64,000 bases of DNA from Serratia marcescens (GTDB lineage Bacteria; Pseudomonadota; Gammaproteobacteria; Enterobacterales; Enterobacteriaceae): positions 5,394,001-5,458,000 of the forward strand of contig NZ_VFMJ01000001.1 of NCBI RefSeq assembly GCF_006715005.1, read 5' to 3'. The notes below the pieces were generated by a model. It made no database searches. It was not told where the DNA came from and saw nothing but the letters and a program-made list of their open reading frames with translations. Shown piece after piece: positions 11,111-19,276 of this stretch. Numbering within the stretch: the first letter of the stretch is position 1; every line of letters begins with the position of its first letter. Position numbers and translations under genes: made by a program.

Positions 11111-11524
11111 ATGCTGCTTTCTTTTTCTGAGATACAAAAAAAGGTAAACGATCTAGGGAAGAGTGTGGGGATTCCTGAAAGTGATTTGCACATTTTCTCA
11201 TCATCACCTGGTGATGGTAGGCCACATATTTCCTATGATGGTGGGTTGTACAATTATATATACTCTGAGAGAGGGGTGGAGTTTTTTAGAAAAACAACGA
11301 ATTCAAAAGATGAGTTGCTTTTTTGGATTATGTCTGACTTTATTTATAAAGTTGCCTTTCAATATGAACTGGAAAATCATGTTGAGAACAGAGATGGGCG
11401 GCGAGTTGCATTTAATAAAGTGCTTGATCTTATGGGTGTTATTAGTGATGAATGGAGATTAAAGGCTCAGGATGAAATTGATGATATCCTCGCTAAAAAT
11501 CCGTATACCGATACTCTTAAATAA
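11111..11524 (+). CDS. cdiI: CdiI immunity protein (Imm63-like)
   Basis: 137-residue soluble, AT-rich protein starting two bases after the cdiA stop. This is the position and composition expected of a CDI immunity gene that must neutralise the tip encoded just before it. The ATG at 11111 is chosen because an upstream in-frame ATG would overlap the toxin reading frame. Sequence features (YIYSERG, acidic C-terminal helices, no signal peptide) resemble Imm63, a family often paired with TNT toxins. That family assignment is from memory. Function is inferred from position. Confidence 0.8.
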   Translation: MLLSFSEIQKKVNDLGKSVGIPESDLHIFSSSPGDGRPHISYDGGLYNYIYSERGVEFFRKTTNSKDELLFWIMSDFIYKVAFQYELENHVENRDGRRVAFNKVLDLMGVISDEWRLKAQDEIDDILAKNPYTDTLK

Positions 11525-11533
11525 AAGTAACAA

Positions 11534-11558
11534 AATCCCGGCCAATGTGACCGGGATT
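11534..11558 (+). terminator. Hairpin after the CDI immunity gene
   Basis: Perfect 8-bp inverted repeat AATCCCGG / CCGGGATT with a 9-nt loop, 9 nt after the immunity gene stop. The T-tract is weak, so termination is plausible but not certain. Confidence 0.5.
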
Positions 11559-11632
11559 CCTATATCTAAGGCCCTGACGCCGTAGATAAATGGTTTAATT
11601 TACTAATCAGTAAGTTTAATCAATGTATTTTT

Positions 11633-11943
11633 GGTAATGACTCCAATTAGTAGAACATGTATTTTTCGATGAGGGCCCCAATGACTTTTTCATGAAGCTC
11701 TACAGAGCGTGAGAAGCAGATGGTTCTTTGGGCCAGGCGTTTGATTCGGGTTCTCAGCGTCAGGTTGTTGCGCTCAATGCGTTGAGTAAAAATATTGCCG
11801 GTCAGATGCTTTTCCTTCGGCACCTTTCTGGCATAACTCCCCCAGTCGTCGCTGGTTATCATCCCAATGTTAAAAGGCTTGAGCAGCGTCAGTAATTCGC
11901 GGCAGGTTTCGTTGGTTCGTGGGCCAAAAGTCTGGGCCAGTAC
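11633..11943 (-). mobile_element. Truncated IS1-family element (3' end of insB and one terminal repeat)
   Basis: The minus strand encodes about 98 residues of an IS1-type transposase C-terminus, including FTQRIERNNLTLRTRIKR and the ending VELHEKVIGALIEKYMFY. Just beyond the stop is GGTAATGACTCC (11633-11644), the typical inner start of an IS1 right inverted repeat. Homology stops near 11943, where the frame runs on into unrelated residues. No insA and no second inverted repeat are present, so the element is a dead fragment between the CDI locus and the transfer genes. Confidence 0.75.
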
Positions 11944-12086
11944 ATTGTCCGCTGGAAAATTCAAGCTGTACAAGTCAATAGCCTTTGAGAGTGAGCTATG
12001 GCAGAGCTTCATTCCGCCGTTTGGTAGGGAAATTATCGCAATCCAATAAAGACTTCTTTGCTGTCTTTCTGAGCGCTCCATAGCAT

Positions 12087-12111
12087 CCTGTGTGGATTCT
12101 ATCCACGCAGG
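12087..12111 (+). promoter_or_regulatory. Hairpin covering the ribosome binding site of the TIGR03757 gene
   Basis: Eleven-bp stem (12087-12097 with 12101-12111, one G-U pair, 3-nt loop). Its 3' arm holds part of the AGGAG ribosome binding site of the gene starting at 12122. It could limit translation, or be a leftover of the junction with the IS1 fragment. Confidence 0.4.
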
Positions 12112-12121
12112 AGTGTACGCC

Positions 12122-12526
12122 ATGAAAATCAGCACGTTGCTGACGTTGTTCCCTCTGCTGATGCCGGCATCGGTGCTTGCCGGCACGGTACTGTATACCG
12201 ATTCCCACCATCCCCCGACGAATAATGATGCTTCCGTGACCGTGATTTATCTTGACGGTCCGGAGCAGTTGCAGACGCAGCTCTTCGGCGCACTGTCGTC
12301 GAACCCGGATGAAGCGCAGCGGCAGGCGCAAGCCGTACTGCAGTCACCACAATGGCAGGCGCATGAAGAGGAGCTGGCCACGGTTTACCGCGCGGTGGTG
12401 CGCGCGTGGGAACTGGGCGTCAAAAAAGTCCCCGCGGTCGTGTTTGACGATCGAGATGTGGTGTATGGCACCGCCGATATCGCCCGGGCCACCGCGTTGC
12501 GCGTGAAGTCATTGGAGGGCCAGTGA
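12122..12526 (+). CDS. Integrating conjugative element protein, TIGR03757 family
   Basis: 134-residue exported protein with a signal peptide at about residues 1-20 (MKISTLLTLFPLLMPASVLA|G). It has a thioredoxin-like periplasmic look: VLYTDSHHPP near the N-terminus and VKKVPAVVFDDRDVVYG near the C-terminus. It matches the TIGR03757 proteins that precede TraU-like genes in MPF-G type ICE transfer operons, where they probably act in the periplasm during pilus assembly. The ATG at 12122 is preferred because AGGAG lies just upstream and the signal peptide begins there. The next gene starts 1 nt after its stop. Confidence 0.85.
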   Translation: MKISTLLTLFPLLMPASVLAGTVLYTDSHHPPTNNDASVTVIYLDGPEQLQTQLFGALSSNPDEAQRQAQAVLQSPQWQAHEEELATVYRAVVRAWELGVKKVPAVVFDDRDVVYGTADIARATALRVKSLEGQ

Positions 12527-12527
12527 T

Positions 12528-13535
12528 ATGCAACGATCTCCTTTGCAGTTGGCATCACCCGGACAACCCCGGCTGACCCTTAAATCCTTCGGTGTGGCCA
12601 TGATGCTGTCTGCGGCCGGTGTGCCGGCGGCGAATGCCGCGCTCAACAGCGCGCAGATTGTTGCCAGTGCCGTGTCACAGTCCTGCATCAGCTGGCGAGT
12701 CAGCGGCATTTGCTACTGGTTGTTCTGCAGTTGGGGCGGATGCACCGTCAGAACCTCGGTCAAAGTTTCCCATTTCATCCCGGAGGCGGTGGTGTCGGCG
12801 TATAACACCCCGGGAGGCAATCCGTGGCGTGAGATGTCGATGGTCAGTCAGGCCGCCGGCGGACTCGAAAGCAGTATCACCAGCGCACTGGGCGGTGTTG
12901 CTGCCGGCGGTGGCAACAATGAGCTGAAAACCCCCGGGCAGCGTAAAACCAACCTTCACTTCAAGTATGCCGATGCCATTGGTCATCCGGCGACGACCCT
13001 GATTGGCGGCAGCATTGCCGGCTATTCGTGCCGCAGTGCTGCGACCCCTTTTGTGCCGTATTTCCTCAGCACGCTGGACAGCCTGGCATGGCGTACTGGT
13101 ATGCCGGAATCCCTCTATCCCGAAGCGTTGGTGCCTGGTCAGCGTGAGGTCGGCAGTCAGGCGGCCGCGAATATGTGGGGCAACGTCTACCCCCGTTCGG
13201 GATTTGTGACTCAGGTCGATGACGACAAGGCGGGGGCTCTGGTGGCACAGCGGGTGGCGGACATCATCACGCGCTCTGGTCAGCCGCACGTCTACCAGCC
13301 CCTGATGGGCCAGCGCTCGGAAGGTTACTGGCCACCAGGGGCCGTTCAGGAAAATACCGGAACCAGCAACCATAAATGGCAGCGCCTGGCGCCGCAGCTC
13401 AGCCAGTCCTGCGCCGTGTTCCCGGATGGCGATCATCCGCCGGCTGCGGATGCGAACGCTGCCTTTGCCCTGTGGCAACCCTACAGCTGCTGCCAGCGCC
13501 GCGGGCAGCGTTTCCTCTACAGCACGGATTTTTGA
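12528..13535 (+). CDS. Integrating conjugative element protein, TIGR03756 family (TraU-like)
   Basis: 335 residues with an N-terminal export signal ending near VPAANA (about residue 37). The body is cysteine-rich and TraU-like: SCISWRVSGICYWLFCSWGGC at about 52-72 and SCAVFPDG plus SCCQRRGQRF near the C-terminus. TraU proteins are periplasmic components needed for DNA transfer in F-type and ICE systems. The disulphide-rich architecture fits that role. The gene lies between the TIGR03757 and TIGR03755 genes in the family's standard order. Confidence 0.88.
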   Translation: MQRSPLQLASPGQPRLTLKSFGVAMMLSAAGVPAANAALNSAQIVASAVSQSCISWRVSGICYWLFCSWGGCTVRTSVKVSHFIPEAVVSAYNTPGGNPWREMSMVSQAAGGLESSITSALGGVAAGGGNNELKTPGQRKTNLHFKYADAIGHPATTLIGGSIAGYSCRSAATPFVPYFLSTLDSLAWRTGMPESLYPEALVPGQREVGSQAAANMWGNVYPRSGFVTQVDDDKAGALVAQRVADIITRSGQPHVYQPLMGQRSEGYWPPGAVQENTGTSNHKWQRLAPQLSQSCAVFPDGDHPPAADANAAFALWQPYSCCQRRGQRFLYSTDF

Positions 13536-13542
13536 GGCATAA

Positions 13543-15027
13543 ATGATGAAAAACCCAATGAATGAATTTATCCGGGGACGGCGCAGTCTGCTGTCTTTGG
13601 TGGTTGCCGGCAGCCTGGCGATGGCCGGTGTGAGCGCACACGCTGACGACAATGACGATAACGGCACCCTGTTTGGTATTTCGTTGCCCCAGGTGAATGA
13701 CAGCAATGTGGGGTACGGGAAGAGCGCCAGCGGCGCGGTCTCGGACAAGCTGTTCTATTCCCTGGGCGGAGGCTCGGTGATATCGCAGCCGGCGACGCGT
13801 GGCAATATGCAGCGCCTGGGGATGAACCTGGGCTGGAGCTCGGATTTGATGTGCGGCAACTTCGACCTGAAGAGCACCATCGGTAACCAGCTCAATGGCG
13901 TGACGGACGGGTTCAAGAGCCTGATGGGTAACGTTATTCAAGGCGCTACCGGTGCGGTAGCCAGTCTGCCGGCGATGGCTATTCAGCGTGCTAACCCGGG
14001 CTTGTATGAAATGCTGACCAACGGGGTATTGCAGGCCAATGTGGCATTCGACAAAGCCCAGCTCAATTGCCAGAACCTCTCCAAACGGATGATGGATATG
14101 GCGGACTCCGGCGGCTGGAGCCAGGCGGCAGCGATGGAGGAGGCCAAAAGCCTGATCAATAACGGGGATGCCGATGCAGTGCGGTCGATGAATGCCACGG
14201 AGAAAGTGACCGGACAATCCGGCCAGACCTGGATCGGTGGACAGAAGCGTGGCGGCGCCGGTCAGCCGGCGATTAAGCCAACGCACGATCTGGCTGCAGC
14301 CGGCTACAACATGATGAATGCGTTGCCGGTCACCAGCACCTCCAGCGTATCCGGCAGCAGCTGTACCGGCGGTGCCTGTACCAAATATGCCAGCAGTGAA
14401 GAAGCGGCAGCCGCTGTGGTGAAGGTGTTGGGCGACACCTCGCTGCGCACCTGCAAAGACGCCGCGCAATGCACCAGTGGCGAAGGGGCCGAACAGCCAG
14501 GCAGCACCGTAGCCGGTACGGGGTTTGCGCCGATGCTGGAAGAGGCAACCAAGGCGAATAACGAACAGTTGGCCAGGCTGGTCAATGGGGCAGAAAAACC
14601 CACCGCGGGTAACCTGGCCAAACTCAAAACGGGCAGCCTGGCTGTGACCGCCGGCGTTATCAAGGCACTGCAGCGCGATCCGGATAATGCCGCCCTGGTT
14701 GGGCGCCTGGCCAGTGAACTGGCGATGGCGGATACCATCGAAACGGCCTTTATCATGCGGCGCATGATCACCACCGGGATGTCTGAGCCGAACGCCTCTG
14801 CGCAGAAAGTCGCCATGGAAGAAGGCGATCGGCGTATCGAGGCGCTGGATCGTGAGATCACGGCGCTCAAGAACGAGATGGAGATGAAGCGTGAGATTGC
14901 GCGTAACGCGGTGCTGACCATCATCGACAGGGAGAACAACCGGGCGGAAACCAACCCGCAGCGTCAGTCGGTTGACAGCCCGGATACTAAATTCAACCAG
15001 CTGGCCGTGCCGGAAAGCGACCAGTAA
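13543..15027 (+). CDS. Integrating conjugative element protein, TIGR03755 family
   Basis: 494-residue exported protein (signal peptide to about residue 34, cleavage near VSAHA|DD). It contains the motif LGWSSDLMCGNFD, a central helical region and a C-terminal coiled coil (about 425-470, rich in E, K and R). It matches the TIGR03755 proteins that follow the TraU-like gene in MPF-G ICE operons, probably a periplasmic mating-pair component analogous to TraH. The role is inferred from operon position. Spacing to the gene before is 7 nt. Confidence 0.85.
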   Translation: MMKNPMNEFIRGRRSLLSLVVAGSLAMAGVSAHADDNDDNGTLFGISLPQVNDSNVGYGKSASGAVSDKLFYSLGGGSVISQPATRGNMQRLGMNLGWSSDLMCGNFDLKSTIGNQLNGVTDGFKSLMGNVIQGATGAVASLPAMAIQRANPGLYEMLTNGVLQANVAFDKAQLNCQNLSKRMMDMADSGGWSQAAAMEEAKSLINNGDADAVRSMNATEKVTGQSGQTWIGGQKRGGAGQPAIKPTHDLAAAGYNMMNALPVTSTSSVSGSSCTGGACTKYASSEEAAAAVVKVLGDTSLRTCKDAAQCTSGEGAEQPGSTVAGTGFAPMLEEATKANNEQLARLVNGAEKPTAGNLAKLKTGSLAVTAGVIKALQRDPDNAALVGRLASELAMADTIETAFIMRRMITTGMSEPNASAQKVAMEEGDRRIEALDREITALKNEMEMKREIARNAVLTIIDRENNRAETNPQRQSVDSPDTKFNQLAVPESDQ

Positions 15028-15043
15028 TTGTGAGGATGAATCA

Positions 15044-15415
15044 ATGACCGGAACAGAGAAAAAAGCGGTGACGCCCGCCAGGGGGCGCCGATTCGGTCTG
15101 CGGGCTAAGCGTGTTCTGCAGATGTTGGGCATGTTGGTGATAGCGATGATTGTCGCGCTGGGCATGGCTCACTGGGGTGTCAATCACCCGGGAGAGAGTG
15201 CCGCGCTGCGTGACTGGGTGCACAGTACACGCTATGGCTGGCTTAGCTGGCGTCTGGCGCTTTACGCCGCGCTGGCCTGGGGATTCTGGAAAATCTGGCA
15301 TGCCCCTGGCTGCAAACTGGAATACCGGCAACCTCTCAAACGCATGGCCATTGCCTGCGCGGTATTTGCCCTGGCCTGTGAATACAGCCTCTTCGGCGGA
15401 GGGCTGACCTTATGA
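15044..15415 (+). CDS. Small inner-membrane protein of the ICE transfer operon
   Basis: 123 residues with a basic N-terminus and about three hydrophobic segments (near 26-44, 64-82 and 95-118). It lies between TIGR03755 and the TraG-N-like gene and overlaps the latter by 4 nt (ATGA), so the two are probably translationally coupled. Start at 15044 follows GAGG. No named family is recognised with certainty. A membrane accessory role in mating-pair formation is inferred from position. Confidence 0.75.
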   Translation: MTGTEKKAVTPARGRRFGLRAKRVLQMLGMLVIAMIVALGMAHWGVNHPGESAALRDWVHSTRYGWLSWRLALYAALAWGFWKIWHAPGCKLEYRQPLKRMAIACAVFALACEYSLFGGGLTL

Positions 15416-16950
15416 TGACCAACAGCTATCTGGAGTATTTCCTGACGCTGCTCGGCTGGCTGATTAACAATGGCCTGTGGGAGTTACTGGTCAGTACGGG
15501 GCTGTTTGTGCTGCCGTTGCTGTTCAAGGTGGCAGCCATCTGGCTGAAGGTGCGAGAGGAAGGGGAGGATGAGGGCAACAAAGGGATGCTGTCTTTGCCA
15601 CGCATCGAAAACCTGCTCTACGGGGCATTCTTTGTGATGCTGGCCTGCTGTCTGCCGCTGATGAATGTCAGCCTCGACACCATCAAGTATGACAGCAGCC
15701 GGGCGGCGACCTGTGGTACCTGGACACCGAAAAAGCCGGATGAAACGGGCTACGCCAACATCATGTCGAGTATGAACGGCCAGACGGCGAAGGTGCCGGT
15801 GTGGTGGTTGGTGGTGCATAAACTGTCGAAGGGGATCACGTCGGCGGCCGTGGCCACGATCCCGTGTCGACCGGACCTGCGGCAGGTGCGTTTTGAGGTT
15901 CAGCACAGCCGGGTCAATAACCCGGGGCTTGCGAAGGAGCTGCAGGACTTCACCAACGATTGCTACGCGCTGGCGCTGTATACCTGGCAGAACCGCGATC
16001 AGGGCCAGACGACTGACAAGGCTACCCTGCGTGATATTGAGTGGCTGGGGTCGAAAACCTTCCTGAACGGCGGGTACTACAACAACCTGCAGTCCAAAAC
16101 GCCGCGTGCCAGTTTCCCCTGGAATGAGGGGCGGGACAGCGGTCGGCCAAACACCGGGCGAGGTGGGTACCCGACCTGCAGCGAGTGGTGGTCAGCCGGC
16201 GACGTGGGGCTGGAAGCCCGCGTGGTGAAACAGGTTGACCCGGGCGTCATGCTTCGGATGTCTGCCGCGCTGAAGATGATGGGGCAACCGGATGCAGATT
16301 ATAAGGAAGCTGTGATACGTCGCCTGGTCAGCCCGGATAACCTGACGGTCTCCCAGGGCGGACGTGCTTATGCCGGTTACGGCGGAAATGCAGACTTTAC
16401 CCTGGACAACTCGGTTAACCGGCTCGCGTCACTGGGCGGAACCGCGCTGGGGAGCCTGGCGGCGTACCCGGCATTTGATGCGATGCGTCAGGCACTGCCG
16501 ATGGTGCAGGCGGTGCTGCTGATGGCCGTCTACATCATGGTGCCGCTTATCCTGGCGTTCGCTGCCTACGAGTACAAGACGGTGATTACGGTGACGTTCG
16601 TGGTGTTTGCGCTGAACTTCCTGACGTTCTGGTGGGAGCTGGCGCGCTGGCTGGACAGTTGGTTACTGGAGGCGTTGTACAGTTCGGACTCGCACAGTCG
16701 CTGGAATGTGGCCGGGTTCCAGAATAGTGCAGATGACCTGATTATGAACCTGGTGATGGGCTGTATGTTTATCGTGTTGCCAGCAGTGTGGCTAGGGGCG
16801 TTGTCCTGGGCAGGAGTGAGTGTTGGACATTCTATCGGGGCTGCAGTTAAGAGCGGGACTGATACGGCACATAACACCGGTGGACAATTGGGTAAAACAG
16901 CGGGAGATGCAATATCGAACAAAGCGGCAGGTAACATATTGAATAAATAA
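15412..16950 (+). CDS. traG: TraG N-terminal-domain-like conjugal transfer protein
   Basis: 512-residue inner-membrane protein resembling the N-terminal membrane domain of F-plasmid TraG. N-terminal transmembrane segments lie at about 28-45 and 64-85. A long periplasmic region with conserved Cys and Trp (CGTWTPKKPDE, CSEWWSAGD) follows, then C-terminal membrane segments at about 365-395 and 445-475. These proteins work in mating-pair stabilisation and entry exclusion. It overlaps the upstream gene by 4 nt and is the last plus-strand gene of the transfer operon, ending at a strong shared terminator. Confidence 0.85.
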   Translation: MMTNSYLEYFLTLLGWLINNGLWELLVSTGLFVLPLLFKVAAIWLKVREEGEDEGNKGMLSLPRIENLLYGAFFVMLACCLPLMNVSLDTIKYDSSRAATCGTWTPKKPDETGYANIMSSMNGQTAKVPVWWLVVHKLSKGITSAAVATIPCRPDLRQVRFEVQHSRVNNPGLAKELQDFTNDCYALALYTWQNRDQGQTTDKATLRDIEWLGSKTFLNGGYYNNLQSKTPRASFPWNEGRDSGRPNTGRGGYPTCSEWWSAGDVGLEARVVKQVDPGVMLRMSAALKMMGQPDADYKEAVIRRLVSPDNLTVSQGGRAYAGYGGNADFTLDNSVNRLASLGGTALGSLAAYPAFDAMRQALPMVQAVLLMAVYIMVPLILAFAAYEYKTVITVTFVVFALNFLTFWWELARWLDSWLLEALYSSDSHSRWNVAGFQNSADDLIMNLVMGCMFIVLPAVWLGALSWAGVSVGHSIGAAVKSGTDTAHNTGGQLGKTAGDAISNKAAGNILNK

Positions 16951-16955
16951 TCCCT

Positions 16956-16990
16956 AAATCAGATGGCGCCAATATGCGGCCATCTGATTT
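16956..16990. terminator. Bidirectional terminator between traG-like and DUF3742 genes
   Basis: Perfect 12-bp inverted repeat AAATCAGATGGC / GCCATCTGATTT with an 11-nt loop between two convergent genes. The A-rich and T-rich ends allow use from either side. Confidence 0.7.
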
Positions 16991-16992
16991 AC

Positions 16993-17391
16993 TCATCTTC
17001 GGTAGTCATAGGGGCTGGTATCACCATCACTAATCTTTGTCTTACCTGAGTACCAACCAGGACCAAACTCGCCATATGTTTTATATTCAAAGGTGGATTT
17101 ACGAGAGTTTTGCTCATATAAAGGTTCAAAAACCAATGATGCGATAAGTATGATTGCTGACATTATGATACCTAGACTAGCTATGAGCAGCCCGCCAAAG
17201 GCAACTGCAGCCAGTATCGAAGTTGCAAGCATGATCATCGGAATATGCCCAATCCAGTTAGGAAGCTTGTGTTTACAAGCTTTGGACACCCAGCGCTGAT
17301 CCCAACGCAAAATCGTACTCTTTAAACGTTTCCACAGACGCGCCACCCTAATGCCCCGTTGGAAGGCCTGTTGATCTCTGGTTTGGCTCAT
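16993..17391 (-). CDS. DUF3742-like ICE protein
   Basis: 132-residue protein with a basic amphipathic N-terminus, a hydrophobic hairpin at about 50-90 (LATSILAAVAFGGLLIASLG), and a polar Tyr/Gly-rich tail ending in GDTSPYDYRR. This layout and its place, on the opposite strand just after the TraG-like gene, match the DUF3742 proteins of MPF-G ICEs. Function is unknown. It converges on the transfer operon and shares its terminator. Confidence 0.65.
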   Translation of the reverse strand: MSQTRDQQAFQRGIRVARLWKRLKSTILRWDQRWVSKACKHKLPNWIGHIPMIMLATSILAAVAFGGLLIASLGIIMSAIILIASLVFEPLYEQNSRKSTFEYKTYGEFGPGWYSGKTKISDGDTSPYDYRR

Positions 17392-17628
17392 TTAACCTCC
17401 AGTTTCCTTATATGCATCGACATCACTATAGCTTAAAAATCGACCAGTTGCTATAGGTCAGCTTGACCCAAATACAATACTGTTCAGATTTTGTCAAACT
17501 TGTCCATTGACAATGTAGATTCGTATTGTAAGGTTTCCTGGTCTTTTTTTAGACAGGGAAAATTTCTGTATTCAGGTTACTGGCTATGGGGATTCAGGTT
17601 TAAAAAGCACCGTAAGGGGGTGTTGAAT

Positions 17629-18276
17629 ATGATCAATAAAAAACTAAAGTGGCTATTACTATCTGGTGGGCTGCTTCTCAGCAGCTCCGTGATGGCTTAC
17701 GATTTTAGTTATGATAATACGCTGATTGCTTATCTGAAACTGAATGAGAATGTGAAGCCGCAGGATATTGTTGATGGTTATATGCAAATGTATCGCCCGA
17801 CTGTATGGCAGAAAAGTCATGGTGATGAGTTCGAACTGGAAGATAAAAGAAAGGAAACTGTCAATATTATTGAAAAGAAAATGTCAGAAATGGATCTTGC
17901 TAAAAATTTCACCATCAAAACTATTTTACAGTTTGGAAATTATGATTTTACTAAGGGGGCATACGATTTCACTCCTTTTACAGGCAGTATATACTATCAC
18001 GTTGATAAATGTTGTTATAATGGGATAACGAATAGTATTAACATTTTCTTTGATAATGGGGATATAGTCAATGGTCTTATTATGCCTAAAGATCAGGCCA
18101 AGGCATTTCTTGCAAAAAGGAAAGATAAATATGGAGCCGTCAATAGGAATGTGTTTTCCGTTATCAATTTCACCATGAAAGAATCCACGGAAGAAAATAA
18201 AATAATAGGACATGTAACTAGTGTGTCTGTTTATGAAAAAGAAGGTGGGGAACTTCTTCAGGAATATAAAATCTGA
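17629..18276 (+). CDS. Exported protein, possibly DUF4852-like
   Basis: 215-residue AT-rich secreted protein. A signal peptide occupies residues 1-23 (ending SSSVMA|YD). The mature part has YLKLNENVKPQD and a Lys/Glu-rich helix followed by beta-rich segments. The ATG at 17629 is preceded by AAGGGGGTG, whereas the longer in-frame extension has no leader-like features. Its low GC against the surrounding transfer genes suggests acquired cargo. It lies 18 nt before a lipoprotein gene and may be co-transcribed. The DUF4852 resemblance is tentative. Confidence 0.65.
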   Translation: MINKKLKWLLLSGGLLLSSSVMAYDFSYDNTLIAYLKLNENVKPQDIVDGYMQMYRPTVWQKSHGDEFELEDKRKETVNIIEKKMSEMDLAKNFTIKTILQFGNYDFTKGAYDFTPFTGSIYYHVDKCCYNGITNSINIFFDNGDIVNGLIMPKDQAKAFLAKRKDKYGAVNRNVFSVINFTMKESTEENKIIGHVTSVSVYEKEGGELLQEYKI

Positions 18277-18294
18277 TAGCCGGGAGATTGACTG

Positions 18295-18930
18295 ATGAAT
18301 AAGTTATTACTGACTTTTCCTTTGGCACTAATAATGCTTTCCGGATGTGGAGATCCAAAAGATGCCACGGAAAGTAACTTTAAAAAAGCAGCACAGGCAT
18401 ATTTGGATACGCAATATCCTCATTGTTATATTACGGTGAATTTCCCGTTTAAATCAGACGTGGTTTCCTTTAATCATTTGCCTGAGATACTGCATATCAT
18501 GGCAGGAAAAGGAATGGTTAAAGAAACGGAGACCTCACGTAAGCATATTCCTGCGAGCTGGGCAGGAAAGGAAAGAGATATTGTGGTTAATTCCTATGAT
18601 CTGACAGAAGAAGGTAAGAAATATTATAAGCCTGATGCTGCCAGGAATATGAAGGGTGAAGCACTAGGCGGTTTCTGTTTTGGCAGGGCTACGGTTGATA
18701 CTGTTGATAATTTTACAGAGCCTTCTGATGCCTTGGGGCAGAAAATATCCCGCGTTGCATTCTCTTATAAAGTGACGGATATTCCAGACTGGGCGGGTAC
18801 GCCGGAGCTATTGGATCTGGATCGCCGCCTGAAAGAGGATATGGCTTCCGGCTCTGTGCCGCTTAAAAAGAACGGCATCTTTATTCTGACAGGAAAAGGC
18901 TGGATGCACGAAAGGCTTTTCGGTAAATAA
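18295..18930 (+). CDS. Putative lipoprotein
   Basis: 211 residues with a lipoprotein signal peptide (lipobox LSGC, Cys at residue 18). The mature domain is polar and includes the pattern YDLTEEGKKYYKPD, seen in several uncharacterised enterobacterial lipoproteins. A strong terminator follows 20 nt after the stop. It probably forms a two-gene exported cargo unit with the preceding gene. Function is unknown. Confidence 0.7.
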   Translation: MNKLLLTFPLALIMLSGCGDPKDATESNFKKAAQAYLDTQYPHCYITVNFPFKSDVVSFNHLPEILHIMAGKGMVKETETSRKHIPASWAGKERDIVVNSYDLTEEGKKYYKPDAARNMKGEALGGFCFGRATVDTVDNFTEPSDALGQKISRVAFSYKVTDIPDWAGTPELLDLDRRLKEDMASGSVPLKKNGIFILTGKGWMHERLFGK

Positions 18931-18950
18931 ATGCCCGGGAATCTCTCCGT

Positions 18951-18976
18951 AACCAGGCGTTTTCGCCTGGTTTTTT
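18951..18976 (+). terminator. Rho-independent terminator after the lipoprotein gene
   Basis: Nine-bp perfect stem AACCAGGCG / CGCCTGGTT with a 4-nt loop, the arm running into TTTT. It closes the two-gene exported-protein unit. Confidence 0.9.
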
Positions 18977-19086
18977 ATGCTCGTTTCCCGGTGAGTAGGA
19001 TCTGTTCAACAGACTCTGATACCGCACAGGCAGATAATAGCATTGACGGTAATCAGGATGATCGCGTAAGCTGAGCCCGTTCCATT

Positions 19087-19276
19087 GTCGTCTCTGGACG
19101 ACCATCCAATGTCTCAGCACTCTGTGAGAGGCGCCTTCGGGTGAGTGCCATCCAAAGTTTCATGTGACCTGTGAGAAACGCCTTCGGGTGGTCACAATAT
19201 CCTCGTAGCCTGGAAGAGGATGCCCATGTGGCGGTACCTCCGTTTACCCTTTGAGAACGGAGATCACAACAGTGAT
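19087..19276 (+). ncRNA. STAXI-like structured element, copy A
   Basis: Two tandem H-type pseudoknots with TTCG loops. In the first, GTCTC (19111-19115) pairs GAGGC (19128-19132) and GCACTC (19117-19122) pairs GAGTGC (19143-19148). In the second, GTTTC (19157-19161) pairs GAAAC (19175-19179) and TGACC (19165-19169) pairs GGTCA (19190-19194). A hairpin precedes them (GTCGTC/GACGAC, 19087-19102). Two follow (CTCCGTT/AACGGAG, 19238-19262; ATCAC/GTGAT, 19263-19276). This matches my recollection of the STAXI motif (repeated UNCG pseudoknots near SSB, topoisomerase, antirestriction and XerDC-integrase genes). Strand and active form (RNA or ssDNA) are unknown. A covarying copy lies at 21516-21708. 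Confidence 0.75.

Noticed and set aside
11867..12049. 60-codon plus-strand ORF opposite the IS1 fragment
   Set aside because: Antisense to the transposase remnant and crosses its junction; no start signal.
13399..15165. 588-codon minus-strand frame across the TIGR03755 gene
   Set aside because: Antisense shadow of a recognised transfer gene, with no start signal.
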